This document shows, in pieces, positions 44,801-57,488 of a stretch of 64,000 nucleotides of DNA. The stretch is taken from the NCBI RefSeq assembly GCF_003672135.1, contig NC_039507.1:12082278-12146277 (forward strand), read 5' to 3'. Under the pieces are notes generated by a model. That model saw only the letters and a list, made by a program, of their open reading frames with translations, was not told where the DNA came from and did no database searches. The position numbers and the translations under genes are program-made. This DNA comes from Ooceraea biroi. Lineage: Eukaryota; Arthropoda; Insecta; Hymenoptera; Formicidae. Position 1 is the first letter of the stretch. Each line of letters begins with the position of its first letter.

Positions 44801-45751
44801 TTACGAAGGTGATAATCGGTGAAGATGGGTAGGAGCGAGCTAGAGAAAAGTAACGGTAGTGTGCTGGTTGCACTTACTTCTTCTCTGCAGGAAAAATCTT
44901 CCGATGGTGTAGTGGTTGACTAGTGGTTGGTTCTGCCCAGGGAGCCAACCCGTCCAGAGGATCCTCGGTTTCGGAGTCACTGACTCTAATTTTAATGAAG
45001 AGGTTGTCGCGGCTTTCCGAGGACGGAAGCGAAACTTGCGTATTAAAACGAGTGTACGTGGTGCTTGCTGAATCCAAAGAAAAGAAGAGCAAATTTTCAT
45101 ACAGAGTAACGAGGTTCTGGATCCGAATGAAGAGCAAAGAGGACTCCGGAGCGGATCACTCCCTTTATATAGGGCTAAAAACGCTCATGGTGGGATTATT
45201 TCGTTTCTGAGAATTGGTTTTTTCATGAACTAGTTGTTACTTTAATAATTATTACGGTATCGCCGGACAGTTTTATGATAATTATTTTCGGGAAGCTAAG
45301 TGCGGCACTTGTGATAGACCACCCTCTGACTTTTCGAATATGACAATCCTGACGTTAATTACCTTAGTCTGGATTTATCTAATTGGTTCATGTGTGGTCA
45401 TGAGTGCTCTAATTCTAAGTATTAGAGTTATCTGAATAAATTTATTGGTTTCCAGCGGGTGACACCTTTCAAGTGTCGCCTTAATTTCTCCAGATCTGCG
45501 GCAATCCTTATCGCTAGATATGTTCCATCAATCAAGTGGTTCGGCTGGGTACAGGCGCCAAGTCTCCTGCCCCCCTTTCCTTCAGTTTCGTCCGTCACCT
45601 TGGACATTTTTATCGTGGACACGTGGCCCCCCTGTACATCCGCCTCCGCACTTGTCCCTGCGTGTATAAAAATTCATTCATCTACTAAATTTCTTAGAAA
45701 TAAGTTGTTCCTTTTGGGAGCAACAAACCGTGGAGTCTCTTGGACGTAACA
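43670..45751 (-). mobile_element. LTR D, intact solo LTR with CCAT target duplication
   Basis: Begins tgttacgtccag, ends ttggacgtaaca, and is flanked by CCAT at 43666-43669 and 45752-45755. On the minus strand it has about 580 bases of upstream region, TATATAAA at 45164-45171, an intron 44730-44877, a 207-residue ORF, and AATAAA at about 43974-43979, some 130 bases past the stop. Then a tail contains the gtccctttttaggcaagggaa block shared with B and C. A (ta)12-type microsatellite at 44778-44802 lies within the intron. Penelope coding resumes exactly after the second CCAT. Confidence 0.92.
44107..44878 (-). CDS. LTR D-encoded proline-rich protein, start codon made by splicing
   Basis: Exon 1 ends with A at 44878 before a gtaagtg donor. 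Exon 2 begins TG at 44729-44728 after ttttaag; spliced, this reads ATG GCT CAT. The 207-residue protein is open: MAHVNRGDATSTTEHISNN, then CTVCGVTHPIYPESSSPP, LPELSPGWYSPIPLGELDQY, TFPSLNTLRELYEAGLESI, LPLPPDAYVLGPGPIDPI and LPLITYNRQYPVFIPVSYIQ. The CTVCGVTH segment gives a possible single zinc knuckle not seen in copy B. The C-terminal region matches LTR B and C products. Without splicing the frame has no AUG near this position. Confidence 0.7.
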
Positions 45752-45905
45752 CCATAATGCAAGGATTTTGCATCAGGAAAGTCATTGCAAAAAGAGGGAA
45801 ATTGCCGAAATGTGCAATATTAAGCATCACAATAACACCATCAATTCACAAAAAGATACTGATAGCTTACCGTGTACTTATGACTTTATTTTGAATCATA
45901 TGTGA
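45752..45905 (+). pseudogene. Penelope C-terminal tail behind LTR D
   Basis: Reading resumes after the duplicated CCAT: HNARILHQESHCKKREIAEM, then CNIKHHNNTINSQKDTDSL and a stop near 45900. This is the typical end of Penelope GIY-YIG proteins and confirms that LTR D entered a formerly continuous ORF. Confidence 0.8.
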
Positions 45906-46204
45906 TGATCGACTACTGATATTTGCTCGAGTAATACAAAGGACGTGTCTTAGTATGGAACAGTATGTGCTTGAAGCTAGTTGTTTGAGTGCTTCTACAA
46001 TTCCTTTATTATTTTTGTATGATGTGTCGAATTAATTGTTTTCTGGAAGTAAGTTTTCTTATTTTCTTATTTGCTTATGTTTATGTTGAGGCGTTCATTG
46101 GAATTGTTATAATATTGTGCACATTTCCATTGTTTGATTTTAGAAAGCGATTTTCGCACATTGACTGTCACTTGATAAGGACCGAAACCGTCGGAAAAAA
46201 TATC

Positions 46205-46438
46205 TTATGTTAAACCAAACAATTCAGTACAAGACTTATGTTTCAATTTAGTCAAAGGATTCGTTAGCACATCAGCTGGCACTGACTCGCTATTTAAATA
46301 ATCTATTTTTATATCACCCTTATTTATGTGATCTCTGATAAAATGGTGTCTTATATCAATATGTTTTGATCTCTGACTGGTAACAGTATTCTTTGCTATT
46401 GCCCCCACATTATCATAATTGTCACGGACTCGACTCAT
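46205..46438 (-). pseudogene. Ty1/Copia RNase H fragment
   Basis: DNYDNVGAIAKNTVTSQRSK is followed by HIDIRHHFIRDHINKGDIKI, SVPADVLTNPLTKLKHKSC and ELFGLT before the stop, the diagnostic end of Copia pol (RNase H). The position of GAIA suggests loss of one codon against the common form. No other Copia domain is found, so only the last 75 codons remain. Confidence 0.85.
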
Positions 46439-46439
46439 T

Positions 46440-48630
46440 CGTAACCGAACTCGATCAAACCTCCTTTTTAAGTCAACGCATTTAAGTGATTTACTCGGGA
46501 ACGGAGGCAGAAGACTTGCGATTTATTTTATTCTAACGCGGCCGACAATGTTGAGTACAATACCCAATGCTTATGCAGTCGCTGTCGAAAATATTTCATA
46601 TTTTATACGCCACGCGTCGCGGATTACCCTTGCAAATCCGCCGATAATCGGCAAATGAATATGTGATTTCTATTTCTGCTAACTGATAAGAATAGGTTGG
46701 AGGTGGTTTTGAGAGAATTTGGGTTTCCTGGAGAGTTTATAATTCCTGGATATAAGGAAAAGGATCTTGATTGATTGTTAAAGCAATTTTGATGTTATAA
46801 CGAAGCTTCTTTGCCCTGACCTTACGCGCTCCTTTAGTCAGCATTAAGAGAAAAGATAAAAAGAGGTCTTGTTAATTCGCCTCCAAAAGAATACTATTAA
46901 ACTACCTGGGGTCACACTCTTCGACAACGACAGCTTAGCAGACTGGGGCCACACTCTTCGACAGCAACAGTCTATGTATGCAACCTTTCAGAAGCTTCAA
47001 TGCACATACACATACTTATATATATTTTCAGAAAGGGAGAGAAACTTCGTCAATTATGTTGTAGTTTTAATGGTATTAAATGGTTTATTAAAGAAATTCT
47101 GTTTCAAATAATGCATTGCGCGGAGTGCTTTACTGTTCGCGCCGACTATCTTTCTCTAACTCTAGGTTGACAATTCTCGTGGTTCAATGTCGTGTGATAT
47201 TCGTTCCGGTGGGGTCTGCTCTTGATGCCGTTGTTGGAAGAGCGAGATGTTGTTAGAGCGATGCCTCGGAAGAGTGTTGTTGCTGGAGTGCTTCAAAAGT
47301 ATGACTGGCTGACTGATTGCTTGACGCACTGACTGATTGTCTAACGAGTTAACTGACTACTGGCTAACTGAATATCTGACCAGCTCTGTTTCGGGAACTC
47401 ACTGTTATCTCTTTTACCCTTTTATCCCTTGGACGAAGAGGTGGGAGTTTTGAAAATTGTGATTGTGGGGATTCAACGTTTAAGGGTAGATTCTTGAGCT
47501 GATTTTATATTTTTTATATTTCTGCAAACGTGCATTGTGCAACGTAATATTTCCTTTTTTTTAATATTGGGAGTAACAGTTTTTATTTTTATGTGATACA
47601 TAAAGCGCAAGCTGTCACATGACATTTTTTCAGAAATCTGCTATCAATTTCAATGTACTTGAATGAGTTTACTTTGTGTTGTGCCACGCCTGAGCGTGCC
47701 AACTTTAGGCGGTCTCATTCGCTAACTATAAATGCTTATAATTCAAAAACTATTATAGCCTCGATATTTTAGTATTAGGATTTTCGTCTTAAAATCATTT
47801 CAAGAATCTACTCTTAAACATTGATCCGGTCTTTACGGGACACCCTGTATATGTACATACAGATTTATGTATATATTCATATAATAAGATAAATGGCCAA
47901 ACAATATAAAACAAAATTTTTATAAGGATTGGATTGAAAAGGTAAGCTTGAGTTCCTTGTCTACGTCTTTATATAAGTGTAGGATTTTTAATCACTAACT
48001 CCAGAATAACAGTGTAATAATCGTATTTATATTACGAAACTTCTTTGTTACAATGTACCCAGCTTGGCTTTCTTCTCAAATCTAATCTAACGCCGCCGCG
48101 CGTTCGTATCGCTCAACTAAAAACTAACGCTACTAACGCCATGGTATCACTAGCGCCGCCGCTTAACCGATTAACCAATGAACGCGTCAACCGATTACCA
48201 ATGGACTCCTACATAAGGGTGATGCGGACCCTGAAGTAGTACTTCTTTGGTATGCAGAAGATCCATGGTGTTGGTGGAGGTTCTCTTGGATGACACTCGA
48301 TAGTATTATAGTATAGTTGTTTAGATTTTGGCCAAGTGGGCTATCTTATCGCAGCATTCCTCTTCGTCAGTCGCGTTCGCAAGAACGCTCGGGACAGGTT
48401 TTAGGCCGTCAAAAATACAGTGCTTGTGCTCCGAAATGTTCGTCATGCATAGTTTCCGATTATTATTTCTAATGGATATTAACTACTAATTAACTAGTTT
48501 ACTAGTACTTTATGTTAGTACGTTCTATAATATCTAATATTTGATGCTTAATATCTAATATAGTATACAAGTTTGTAATATCGGTATATTAATATGCTTT
48601 TAGTACAATATGTGTCCTTAATATTATTAC
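46440..48630. other. 2.2 kb without recognisable genes
   Basis: No coding motif. An inverted pair, gtttaagggtagattcttga at about 47481 and its complement at about 47800 (next to gggacaccctgtatatgtac), suggests a roughly 350-base MITE of a kind widespread in insects. The phrase ggggtcacactcttcgacaa recurs with a variant at about 46908 and 46945. Confidence 0.5.
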
Positions 48631-48633
48631 TAT

Positions 48634-50373
48634 TGGTTACGTCTAAGCTCCACGGTCCCTTGCTTTCGTAAGAAAGAGATAATAGAATTACATCCGTTTT
48701 AATAATTACCGCGTGTTATTTATCATTCACGCGTTATTGAGCCAGAACACTCACGGTTGCTGTCCAATATCAATTTTTTTAAATATTTGACACACGGTAT
48801 CAAGCGGAAACCTCGCGAGGACCGTAAGACACGCAGTACATGTGCCCATGGCGTGATCGTTAAACAAACATCCTCTTGCAGCAACCCTGAACGCTAGCGC
48901 ATAGTCTACCTTATCACCATGACCGTTGGCTCACCTTGGCCATGAACACGTGCATTTCGTCACCATAAACCATGATCACGCTCTCGTCTCCTGCTCTTGC
49001 TTGTTTATCAAAGTCCAAAGGTGACCCTTCGATTTCAGCTACACGTGTCCTCCCGTTACCTAACTTCGGGCGTTTTCCCATTTTCCCTTTCCTAACGATC
49101 CCAAGGAACCCCCTCCTACACGATTTTTCATATATTATAAAAAGGGCAGAGAAACCGCCCCGACACATTCAATAGTTTTCGTTCAAGACGACCGACGTTT
49201 TAGTAGCAATTGTAAATTTCGAGCAATATCAAACACATAGAGTCAGTGCGATCCAGACCAAGACACACCCTTGTTCATTTGGAGGAGCCTCAGCACATTG
49301 CACTCTCTCTTTCTCTATAAGTTCATCGCTCGATCCTGTCTCCGGACAATACAAAAGTAAGCTTTCTAATTGATTATCTTTAATTTTTTTTTCCTTGCGA
49401 CTGGTTGTCAATTTTTCTTTATTTGCCTCTTCCTTTTTCTTTTCCCTTTTAATTATACTTTTTCACCCTTTGACTCATATAGTGTCACCCTGCGAAATTA
49501 ACATTCCATTGCATCGACCAGCACTCCCTCAATTGAGACCAGAGGGGATCACTGACGAGGCTGTCGAAGATTTATTAGACGAGCTTGAAGCTTGAAGTTT
49601 TTAACTAATCCAGATATTTTCCCTCCACCATCCGAAACATCATCTCCTTCGTATTCGCCCATCCCTTTTGAGCAATTATCGCAACACTCCCCCATGTGTT
49701 ATGTCTCACGGTCTCCCTCTCCAATCCCACCGGAGGATATAAAATCATTCGCCGACCATTCTCATCAAAACTTTTCCCCGACTATCCATTGTTTTCTCAC
49801 CTTCCACCTTTCCTTCCGAGTCCGACATCTGACATTCCTCCACCTCTAACCGAAGCTGCGGACACCGAAGGAACCCCGTGAACAGACCATTTACATTGCA
49901 CCATACTCATCGTAGTTTTAAGTTATCAACCGCATATTTAATTTTTTTTATATACTTCAGAGTCAATTATTAATTGTGTTACCATTGATTATTTCGTTAA
50001 GAGACAACCATTTATTATTAATAACATTATACATTTTTTCTTATATTTTAAAGGTCAGTTTTGTTTATCAAATAGTTAAAATTGAATACTATTGAATCCG
50101 TTATTATAATAAAATTGATTTTATTTGTTCACATTAATTTTTATTTAATTTATTCGCCTCTTTCCTTCCTCAATTGATCGCACGAGGTCCTGTCCCTTGT
50201 AATAGGCATTCGATTTCCTTACATAAAAAAGGATCGACGAGTAGACCTTGATTTGGAAGAAGCGTAAGAGTGGCTTTCGGCCTCTGACCTTCTTTCCGAT
50301 AACTTGGTCGGCTCGACTCGCGTTGATACGTGAGAGCGGTTTGTGTGTCTCTCTCAGGGAGCTGGACGTAACA
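48634..50373 (+). mobile_element. LTR E, solo LTR with CTAT target duplication
   Basis: Plus orientation. It starts tggttacgtctaagctccac and ends ggagctggacgtaaca, flanked by CTAT at 48630-48633 and 50374-50377. It has TATAAAAAGGGC at about 49135, a 126-base intron (49357-49482), an ORF, and AATAAA near 50107. It aligns along most of its length with LTR F at 61 kb (shared gcagcaaccctgaacg, cctaacttcgggcg against cctaactttgggcg). The two are similar but clearly diverged. Confidence 0.9.
49356..49881 (+). pseudogene. LTR E-encoded proline-rich protein, two frameshifts
   Basis: The exon 1 A at 49356 joins TG at 49483 to give MSPCEINIPLHRPALPQLRP, then an acidic helix EAVEDLLDELEA. A frame change at about 49593 leads to NPDIFPPPSETSSPSYSPIP, then PSPIPPEDIKSFADH. 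A second change at about 49785 gives the end FSHLPPFLPSPTSDIPPP. The layout is the same as in LTR F. Inactive as assembled. Confidence 0.6.
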
Positions 50374-50377
50374 CTAT

Positions 50378-51901
50378 ATACTACGGTCTATTATCTATTT
50401 TATTAATAAAATAATCTATGTTAGTAACTTCGAACACTCTTCACCCTTACTCTTAATAGAGAAATCAAGAAATCCCCTCATGAAATCATTCCTAAATTTA
50501 TAAAAAGTGCCAAAAGGCAAACTACCTTATCATAACGTCAGATCAGACGTCACACTACTTCCCTTAATCTCTTTGGTACGACGTATGTCCATCGCGTAGT
50601 ATTACTTGATGGCCGAGATAAGCGAATCGCAAGATACTTTCGTGTAACAAGTGTTTTATGATGGGTTTACATATAAATATAATGAATAGAATGATAAAAG
50701 CAAATAAAATAAAAAGCATTCGGTTATTATCAATTTCAGTCGACGATCAGTCGTATGCATGCCTTTCGTGGCTGTCGACTTTAGTCGACAATCGTACCGA
50801 AGAGGTTAAGTAATGTCTCGAGAAAAGGTTTATCAGGTGTACTCCAAACGGAGAAACGCATAAAATAGCACAAGTAATAAGATTGAATTTGGTTTGGACA
50901 CAACTTAATACTTTGTATTCGGTTCGCGATATATACACGATATATTATAGTAATATATACACTAATTACAATATTTACAGTTTTCGAGAATCACGAATGT
51001 AAGAAAAGAAGCACGCAACCTCAATGTGACAAAAGAATTTCCGCCGATTTCAAATCACAAAGAGAATTCTTTGTAAGACGCCAATGTAACCGCACTCGCT
51101 CGACTCTCAAACGTTGTTGTTCAGATCGCAGATTCCAGAACGCTGTCTTTATAGGCTTTTGCTTCCAGATTGTTCTTATTTGTTGATCTTGTTATTTTAT
51201 TTCAAGACTGATGATAAGGGAAAAAAGGAAACAATCCGGAAACAAACAGCCATTAATCAATGTCATTCTTACGAAAAATAAATTTTATCGTTTAGCTCGA
51301 ATCGGCGGGCCGGTACGATTGGACGATTCTAGATTCTAGAGGCACCTCACGATTTGAAGAGCGCGCGCCGTACAGTACAAAAGCTGTTGCGCTCATTGAC
51401 CAAATAAGATCAATTGCGGCGTAATCGCGCGGGCCATATGATAGCGATATCTCGAACAGGCCGCCCTCGTTAGCGGCTAGTAACGATAATTATTCATAGG
51501 TGACGCTTGCTATGTAAACACATAAGTCGGTGCATCAATCGAATGAGTGTAGCGATACATTAAGAGTGAGCTAACTAAACCGACCGGTGGGTTTGTGGTG
51601 ACTGAAGTGTTTATGCAACGTTGAGGTGCACGTAATCCTATGCATCACTATCGTCAGCATCGACCACCGATTCATGTATTAAATGGGATCACGGCACGTG
51701 AGTATTGAGATATCATAATGAGATGAGGTTATGACATTATTGTATTCGATTAGGCGAGCATTAATGCACATGAATGCTTTAAATGTTGCGATCAAGTGTA
51801 ATGAGGCACGCATGACAAGAAAGAAAATGAAAGAATACAAAAAATATTAAAAGAACGGAAATTAAATTTATGAAATGAGCGAGTGTTTTAGTGTACGTAG
51901 T
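50378..51901. other. 1.5 kb without recognisable genes
   Basis: No coding motif was found on either strand. It lies on the 3' side of the minus-strand BEL/Pao pol, so it may hold that element's 3' end and LTR, but no matching 5' copy was seen near 55.6 kb. Confidence 0.4.
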
Positions 51902-54900
51902 TCATCGTATACTGCGCTGATACCAATTCAAGTACTGTAGACTCTGGGTAGCGGAACTATCTTGGTGACTTGGTGGCCTCTTAAACGATGATGTCGTCGT
52001 CCTGACCGTCACCACCCACACTTGACCATTGTCCCCGGGATGGACTGTGATGACACGCGCCAAAAGCCATTTGCTTGGTGGCATGGTTTCACCACGAATC
52101 AGACACAGGTCGCCGATCCTCAGGTTGGTATTCTTCTTCCACCATTTTGGCCGTGCATTGAGAGTGTGTAAGTACTCCTGCGACCACCGTTGCCAAAAAT
52201 GATCCCTCATTTGTTGTAGCGCCTGCCATCTGGACAGCCGACTTGTCTGCTCGTCAACCAATGATGATTCTGGTATGGCGTTAAGTGCGTCGCCCACCAA
52301 AAAATGGCCAGGAGTCAGCGCCGTCAGGTCATCAGGGTCGTCGGACACCGCCTGCAGTGGATTAAAATTGGCCTCCACCTGGACCAGGAACGTGGCCATT
52401 TCCTCGTACGTCAGCGTGCTTCTTCCGATGATTCTACGGAGGTGGTGCTTGACGGACTTCACGGTTGCCTCCCAAAGACCACCAAAATGAGGAGCACCAG
52501 GAGGGCTGAACCGCCACTCGATGCCGTCGTTTGCCAGGACATCGCTGAAGCGTGGGTCCCTGTTGGATGCCGCCTTAAATAGCGCCCGTAGTTGTCCATC
52601 CGCACCAACGAAATTGGTCTCTCAGTCGCTGTATAGCGAGTGGCACATTCCGCTGCAGCAAACAAACCGCCGGAACGCAGTCAGAAACGTCTCCGTCGAA
52701 TAATCCGACACCACCTGGTGTGCGGCCCTGATGCTGAAGCACACAAAGGTGGCCAGGAAGGCCTTGTACACCTTGTGACCACGACCCTTCGTAGCTAGAT
52801 AGGGCCGGCGTAATCCATCCCGGTGTGCGTAAAAGGTCGTGACACTGTGGTCCTCGAAGATGGAAGGTCCCCTATCAGCAGTTGCGGGGAAGCCGCCCGC
52901 CATCATAAGTCAGACACCGGTGGATGTGGCTCCTAACGTTTGTCCGTCCTCCAAGCACCCACTACTGCTGCCGAAAAGTACCCAACGTGAGCTGCACTCC
53001 TTCGTGAAGCGTACGCCGATGATAGGCGACGATGACCAAGGCCGTAAAGTACGACGACCTTGGCAGGATCTCATTGGTCCAGAGAGAGCACCGCGTGCTT
53101 CAGCCGACTGCCGACTCTAAGAAGCCCCTGTGCGTCCAGTGTCGAGCTTAGCTTTATTAGCGGGCTGCGTCGTGGAACCGACTGATTTGATGCGACCGCT
53201 GCCAGCTCTGTTTCGACCCAGGTACATTGTACTGCCCTGATTCACGCCAGGTTAGCTTCCTCCAACTCCCGAGATGTCCAGATGGAACCTGCAACAGACG
53301 GTACCCGAGAGCGCACAGTTCCGAGCCAGCAGCGACACCACGCAGTGACGCGGAGAAGCCGATGCAACCGTAAGAAGCGCAGAAATACTGGATCCTCGAT
53401 CAGCTCGGATGCTACCACATGTGTCTGCGCCCTCTGCTCCGCGATCGCCTCGAAAGTTTCCGGCCACGGGAGTGCAGATTTAGGTCCGCCGTCCTTCAAC
53501 CAAGGTGGACCACAGCGAGTGACAGAGAAGCTCGTTAAGCGAAAGCCCCCTGGAAGCACAATCCGTTGGGTTGGCGGTCCTCGAAAGATGTTGCCACTGT
53601 GCTCCAGGAAGGATGTTCTGTATCTCAGTGAACCGATTGGTTACATAGGTCTTCCACTTAGAAGGGTGTTCCCAAATCCAAGAGAATGTGACAGTAGAGT
53701 AGGGCCACAACACCATCCGCGCTCTTTCCAATCCAGTAACCATTTTAACGTGCTTAACCAAGCAAGCCAAAAGAAAAAAACGGCCGCGCATAACTCTAGC
53801 CTGGGCAGAGACACAAACTTGATAGGTGCCACCTTAGATTTCGCCAGCACCAGGGATGGCTGAGTTTTCTTCGTCCGTAAGTATACTACTGCCGCATATG
53901 ATCTTTCGGATGCGTCGGCAAATCCATGTATCTCCACGTCGTTGTTGATCTGCTCCAAATTCATCCAGCGTGGTACGGATCTGTTCCACAACAGGAAGTA
54001 CTTCCTGGAGGTGCCGCCACGTCCGCTCGTCCGCCGCCAGCAGTGGTTGGTTCCACTCTAATCCTTGTAGCTACGTACTCTGAATTAGAATTTTGGTCAC
54101 GTATGACCACAAGGGCGAGCCATCCCAGCAGGTCAAAAAGGCGTGCCGCTTGTGACAGCATCGTGCATTTTGTGGCCAGCTCCATACTGACAGGATACAC
54201 CCGGAACTCGTCCCCCCTCCCAGAATTCGTGCTTTTTAGGATGCCACCGGAGTCCAAGAGTCGAATGTTCCTCGTCCTTCTCCCATGCTCTTATGTCCTG
54301 GGTTAAATGATAGCCATCTGGAACACCAGCCAGCAAGTTGCTGCAATTCGCCGACCACTTGCGCAGCGGAAAGCCACCCGCCATGCACAATGCGTCCAAC
54401 TGCATCTAGATCTCCCGTGCCTCACGCAGTATGGATGCCCCGGTGAGAACATCGTCCACATAGACGTCTCTCTGCAGCACAGTTGCATCCAGCGGAAGTC
54501 AATAACCATCATCCACTGCTAATTGGCGCAAAGTTCTCACCGCCAAGTAAGGGACACAGGCGAGTCCATACGCTACAGTGTTTAATTGGAAGTCCTGTAG
54601 GGTGATTCCATTCTCACCTCGCCATATGATTCTCTGTAGATCTTGATCCTCCATGTGCACTAGGATCTGCCGATACATTTTCTCGACATCCGCTACCATG
54701 GCGAACTTGTGCGTTCGCCACCGCAGCAAAATGTCTGGCAAAGCAGGCAGAAGATTCGGACCCTGCAACAGATAGGAGTTGAGGAGAGTCGCGAGGAGCC
54801 GTTGAAGACCATCTTCTTAATGCCATCGGTCTGCTTCATCACTCCCGGTTGTGCGGTAAGAGCACACCCGATTGAGAGTGCGCGATCGTAGTCACCGCCG

Positions 54901-55560
54901 ACATGTGACCAAGCTCCTTTTACTCTGTTATGAACACCTTGTATAATTGTTCCAGGTCAGGATCAGCGGCGAATCGCCTCTCCATACCGCTGAGAACTCG
55001 TAAGGCCGTGACTCGTACATTACGGGCATGTCAAATGTAGTTGGCAATCGTACCATGTATCGTCCATCGTTCATCCGAGTGTGGTGCTCACGAACAGGTC
55101 CTCGCACTGCTTTTCAGCATCGGTGAGGGGCAATCGACCCATCTGCATCTCCTCTTGCTCCCAGAACTTCCGCACCAAGGATGTGAGTTCCTCCTCGAGC
55201 CGGCATTGCAATGATGAGGCAGGAGAACACGAGTCGCTATCGCCCACGACTCTGGAGATAATCCAACTGAGCGACGTTTTCATAGCGATCGGCATGGTTA
55301 GACCGGCTTTCTTCCACCGGATCCAAACTAGCGAATTCAAAATCGGCGAGTTGAAGTTCAGGAATATGCGGCAACAACACTGTCGACACTTCCACGCGAG
55401 AGACCAACGCAGAGATTCTTGGCAGAACTAACGCAAATATGCTCGTTGAAAATCCATCGACTCTAGCGGAGATCTGGAGAGTGACACGACCCGCGATATT
55501 GGACTTCTGACCGCCCAATCCGAAGAACGTAACAGTGGCGGCTCTGCGCGGGAGACACAA
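51902..55560 (-). pseudogene. BEL/Pao pol, multiply frameshifted
   Basis: Reading leftwards on the minus strand: protease region near 55540-55340 (VTFFGLGGQKSN, PELQLADFEFASL); linker SLVRKFWEQEEMQMGRLPLT; RT with ADVEKMYRQILVHMEDQDLQ (about 54700) and DVYVDDVLTGASILRE (about 54451-54470), the catalytic box; then RNase H-side sequence (MWNRSVPRWMNLEQINND, IHGFADASERSYAAVVYLR). Integrase follows with AHQVVSDYSTETFL, a stop beside ETNFVGADGQL, and the APHFGGLWE glutamate. The integrase C-terminal region (TPGHFLVGDALNAIPE, RWSQEYLHTLNARPKW) runs to 51902. At least six breaks are present. Domain order is complete but dead. Confidence 0.88.
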
Positions 55561-55639
55561 TCGTTGTGTAAGGGATGGCCTCTCGAGATTTCGGGTCGTA
55601 GTTCGTAAATTCTCGTAATGGTTTTCTAATAGCTTTTAT

Positions 55640-56080
55640 TCGTGACTCTCGTAGTGCACGTCACGCTACCGTCGCGCCACTCACGACGTCCTCCGTTACT
55701 ACGTTACAATGTTACGCAGCAACTTAACTCTCTTACATTAGCCAGCCTGACCTATGTTCGACCGCGACATGTACAATATATATATATACACAACACTAGC
55801 GTTTTGAATACGAAGTTGGTTACATGTACAATATATCATGCGCTCGAAAGCTACACAAACAAAATACAACTCATATGATCAAAAATAAAAAATTTGAAAT
55901 ACAAAAATAAATAAATTCGGTCGCTCGTTACCAAATTAATAGAACAATGCTAAGAAAATAAATAAACATAACATACTTATGTGAATAATTTGCAATCTCT
56001 ACCATTGCATCGCCCAATCGTTAAATATATCTTAACTAAACTTAAATTCTATTACCACTAACTAAACTTAAATTCTAGGC
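55640..56080. other. Spacer between BEL/Pao and Gypsy pol pieces
   Basis: AT-rich sequence with a short (at)n at 55778-55790. The phrase ctaaacttaaattcta occurs twice about 27 bases apart near 56037 and 56064. No gene. Confidence 0.45.
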
Positions 56081-57480
56081 TTTCACAATCGGGTTATCTT
56101 TTCGCCACGGTCGCATGTTACACGCTTGCCATACTCCCTTATAGGCTTTATGCGAATGTTGACAACCATCTACATCTACTATCACATATCTATCATTTCA
56201 TAAACATTTATTTATCTTATATGGCCCTTTAAACTGTGGAATCAATTTTTTAGAAACTCCTACCGTACTATCAAAATTTTGATCATTACTAAATTCCCCT
56301 CCTGATAGGGATGCGGAGATTTTCGTTTTTGATTTGCATATGCCTTATTGTATCGCTGAGATACCTCGATTTTATCCAGCTTCATCTCTAATCGCGTCTA
56401 AATTTCGGTCACTATCAAATACATAAGTTTGCAAATAAGTTGAAATGGTATCTTTAACCCTACCTCTTTGATTTATGCCGAATAAAATCTGACTAGGTGT
56501 TTGTCCTGTACTTTTGCTGATCGTATTATTTAATGCGTATTCCACATCCTCTAACACTTTATACCAGTATTTTCCCCTTTCATCCACTAGTTAGCCAACA
56601 TTGGTGTAATCATTCTATTAATTCTCTCTATCTGGCCATTTGCTTGAGGTGAGCCAGTAGCTATTATTATATGCTGAATATCATTTTGCTCAAGAAAATC
56701 ACGAAAATCTTGCGACGTAAAAGATGCACCTCTATCGGAAATGATTATCTCTGGACGACTATAATTAGAAAAGTAACTTTCCAAACATCATATCACCTCG
56801 ACTGTCGCAGTAGTCTTGGTCGCAAAATAGTTTGACATATTTTGAAAATGCATCTATGATGACAAATACAGCTTACTTAATCGTGTCTTATCTATAGGAC
56901 CGCAATGGTCAATGTGTAAAGTATGGAACGGTATTTTCCCTTTGGGAATACTGTACAAATACCCTTGCTTAGCGCCATATACGGGTGAATACGCGATATA
57001 TTTTAAGCAATTTCGTATATGTGATTCTACTTTCTGTCGAAGTTCAGGAAACCAATAATTATACATAATAACATCGATTGTCTTATTCACAAATGACCTA
57101 AATGACCTAATTCGTCATGATATTTGTATAATATATGAGGCTCCATATGGGATGACACGTAAAATAAAATTCTTCCATCCTTCTTGTGGTAACTTAATCC
57201 ATTACGCATTTCAAACTTCGAGTCTTCCGTAATTTCTAACTTATTTTTTAATTCCGCAATCAATGGATCTTGACTTTGGACGACAATAAGATTATGCTCT
57301 AAAGGATTATCTTCTATGACCATAATACTTGTTGCACGGCTTAATGCATCGACATGCTTCATACGCGAACCAGTTCTATGTTCTACAATATAGTCGTAGT
57401 GTTGTAATTCTAACGTCCACCTCGCTATGCGTGGACTTATTTCCTTCTTATTCAAAGTAAGCTTTAAAGATTTGTTACGT
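56081..57480 (-). pseudogene. Ty3/Gypsy RNase H end and integrase, frameshifted
   Basis: From 57480 leftwards: SPRIARWTLELQHYDYIVEH with DALSRATS (end of RNase H), then HDELGHLGHL and MYNYWFPELRQKVESHIRNC (the HHCC zinc region). The catalytic core is in pieces: FHTLHIDHCGPIDKT (Asp), EIIISDRGASFTSQDFRDFL (Asp) and SPQANGQIERINRMI (Glu). The C-terminal part (VGVSKKLIPQFKGPY, NDRYVIVDVDGCQ) reaches about 56081. Breaks occur near 57095, 56850, 56586 and 56380. The piece stops abruptly at 57480 next to the glycoprotein gene of opposite strand, which suggests a recombination or insertion junction there. Confidence 0.85.
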
Positions 57481-57488
57481 AATGTAAA

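Larger units (their letters stand above)
36553..45905 (+). mobile_element. Penelope-like element in three pieces, split by two insertions
   Basis: The pieces are 36578-36980 (RT part), 43200-43669 (linker and GIY-YIG nuclease) and 45752-45905 (C-terminal tail), all plus strand and in order. The first interruption is the 6.2-kb composite at 36979-43201. The second is solo LTR D, whose CCAT duplication falls within the codons after HQFDCH. At the very 5' end a near-perfect palindrome (36553-36613) mirrors the coding start, gcctgtattggctgatttgg, as a hairpin with a GC-rich loop. Confidence 0.85.

Noticed and set aside
52275..54306. Several plus-strand ORFs of 90-190 residues
   Set aside because: Antisense to the BEL/Pao pol, whose catalytic motifs are on the minus strand.
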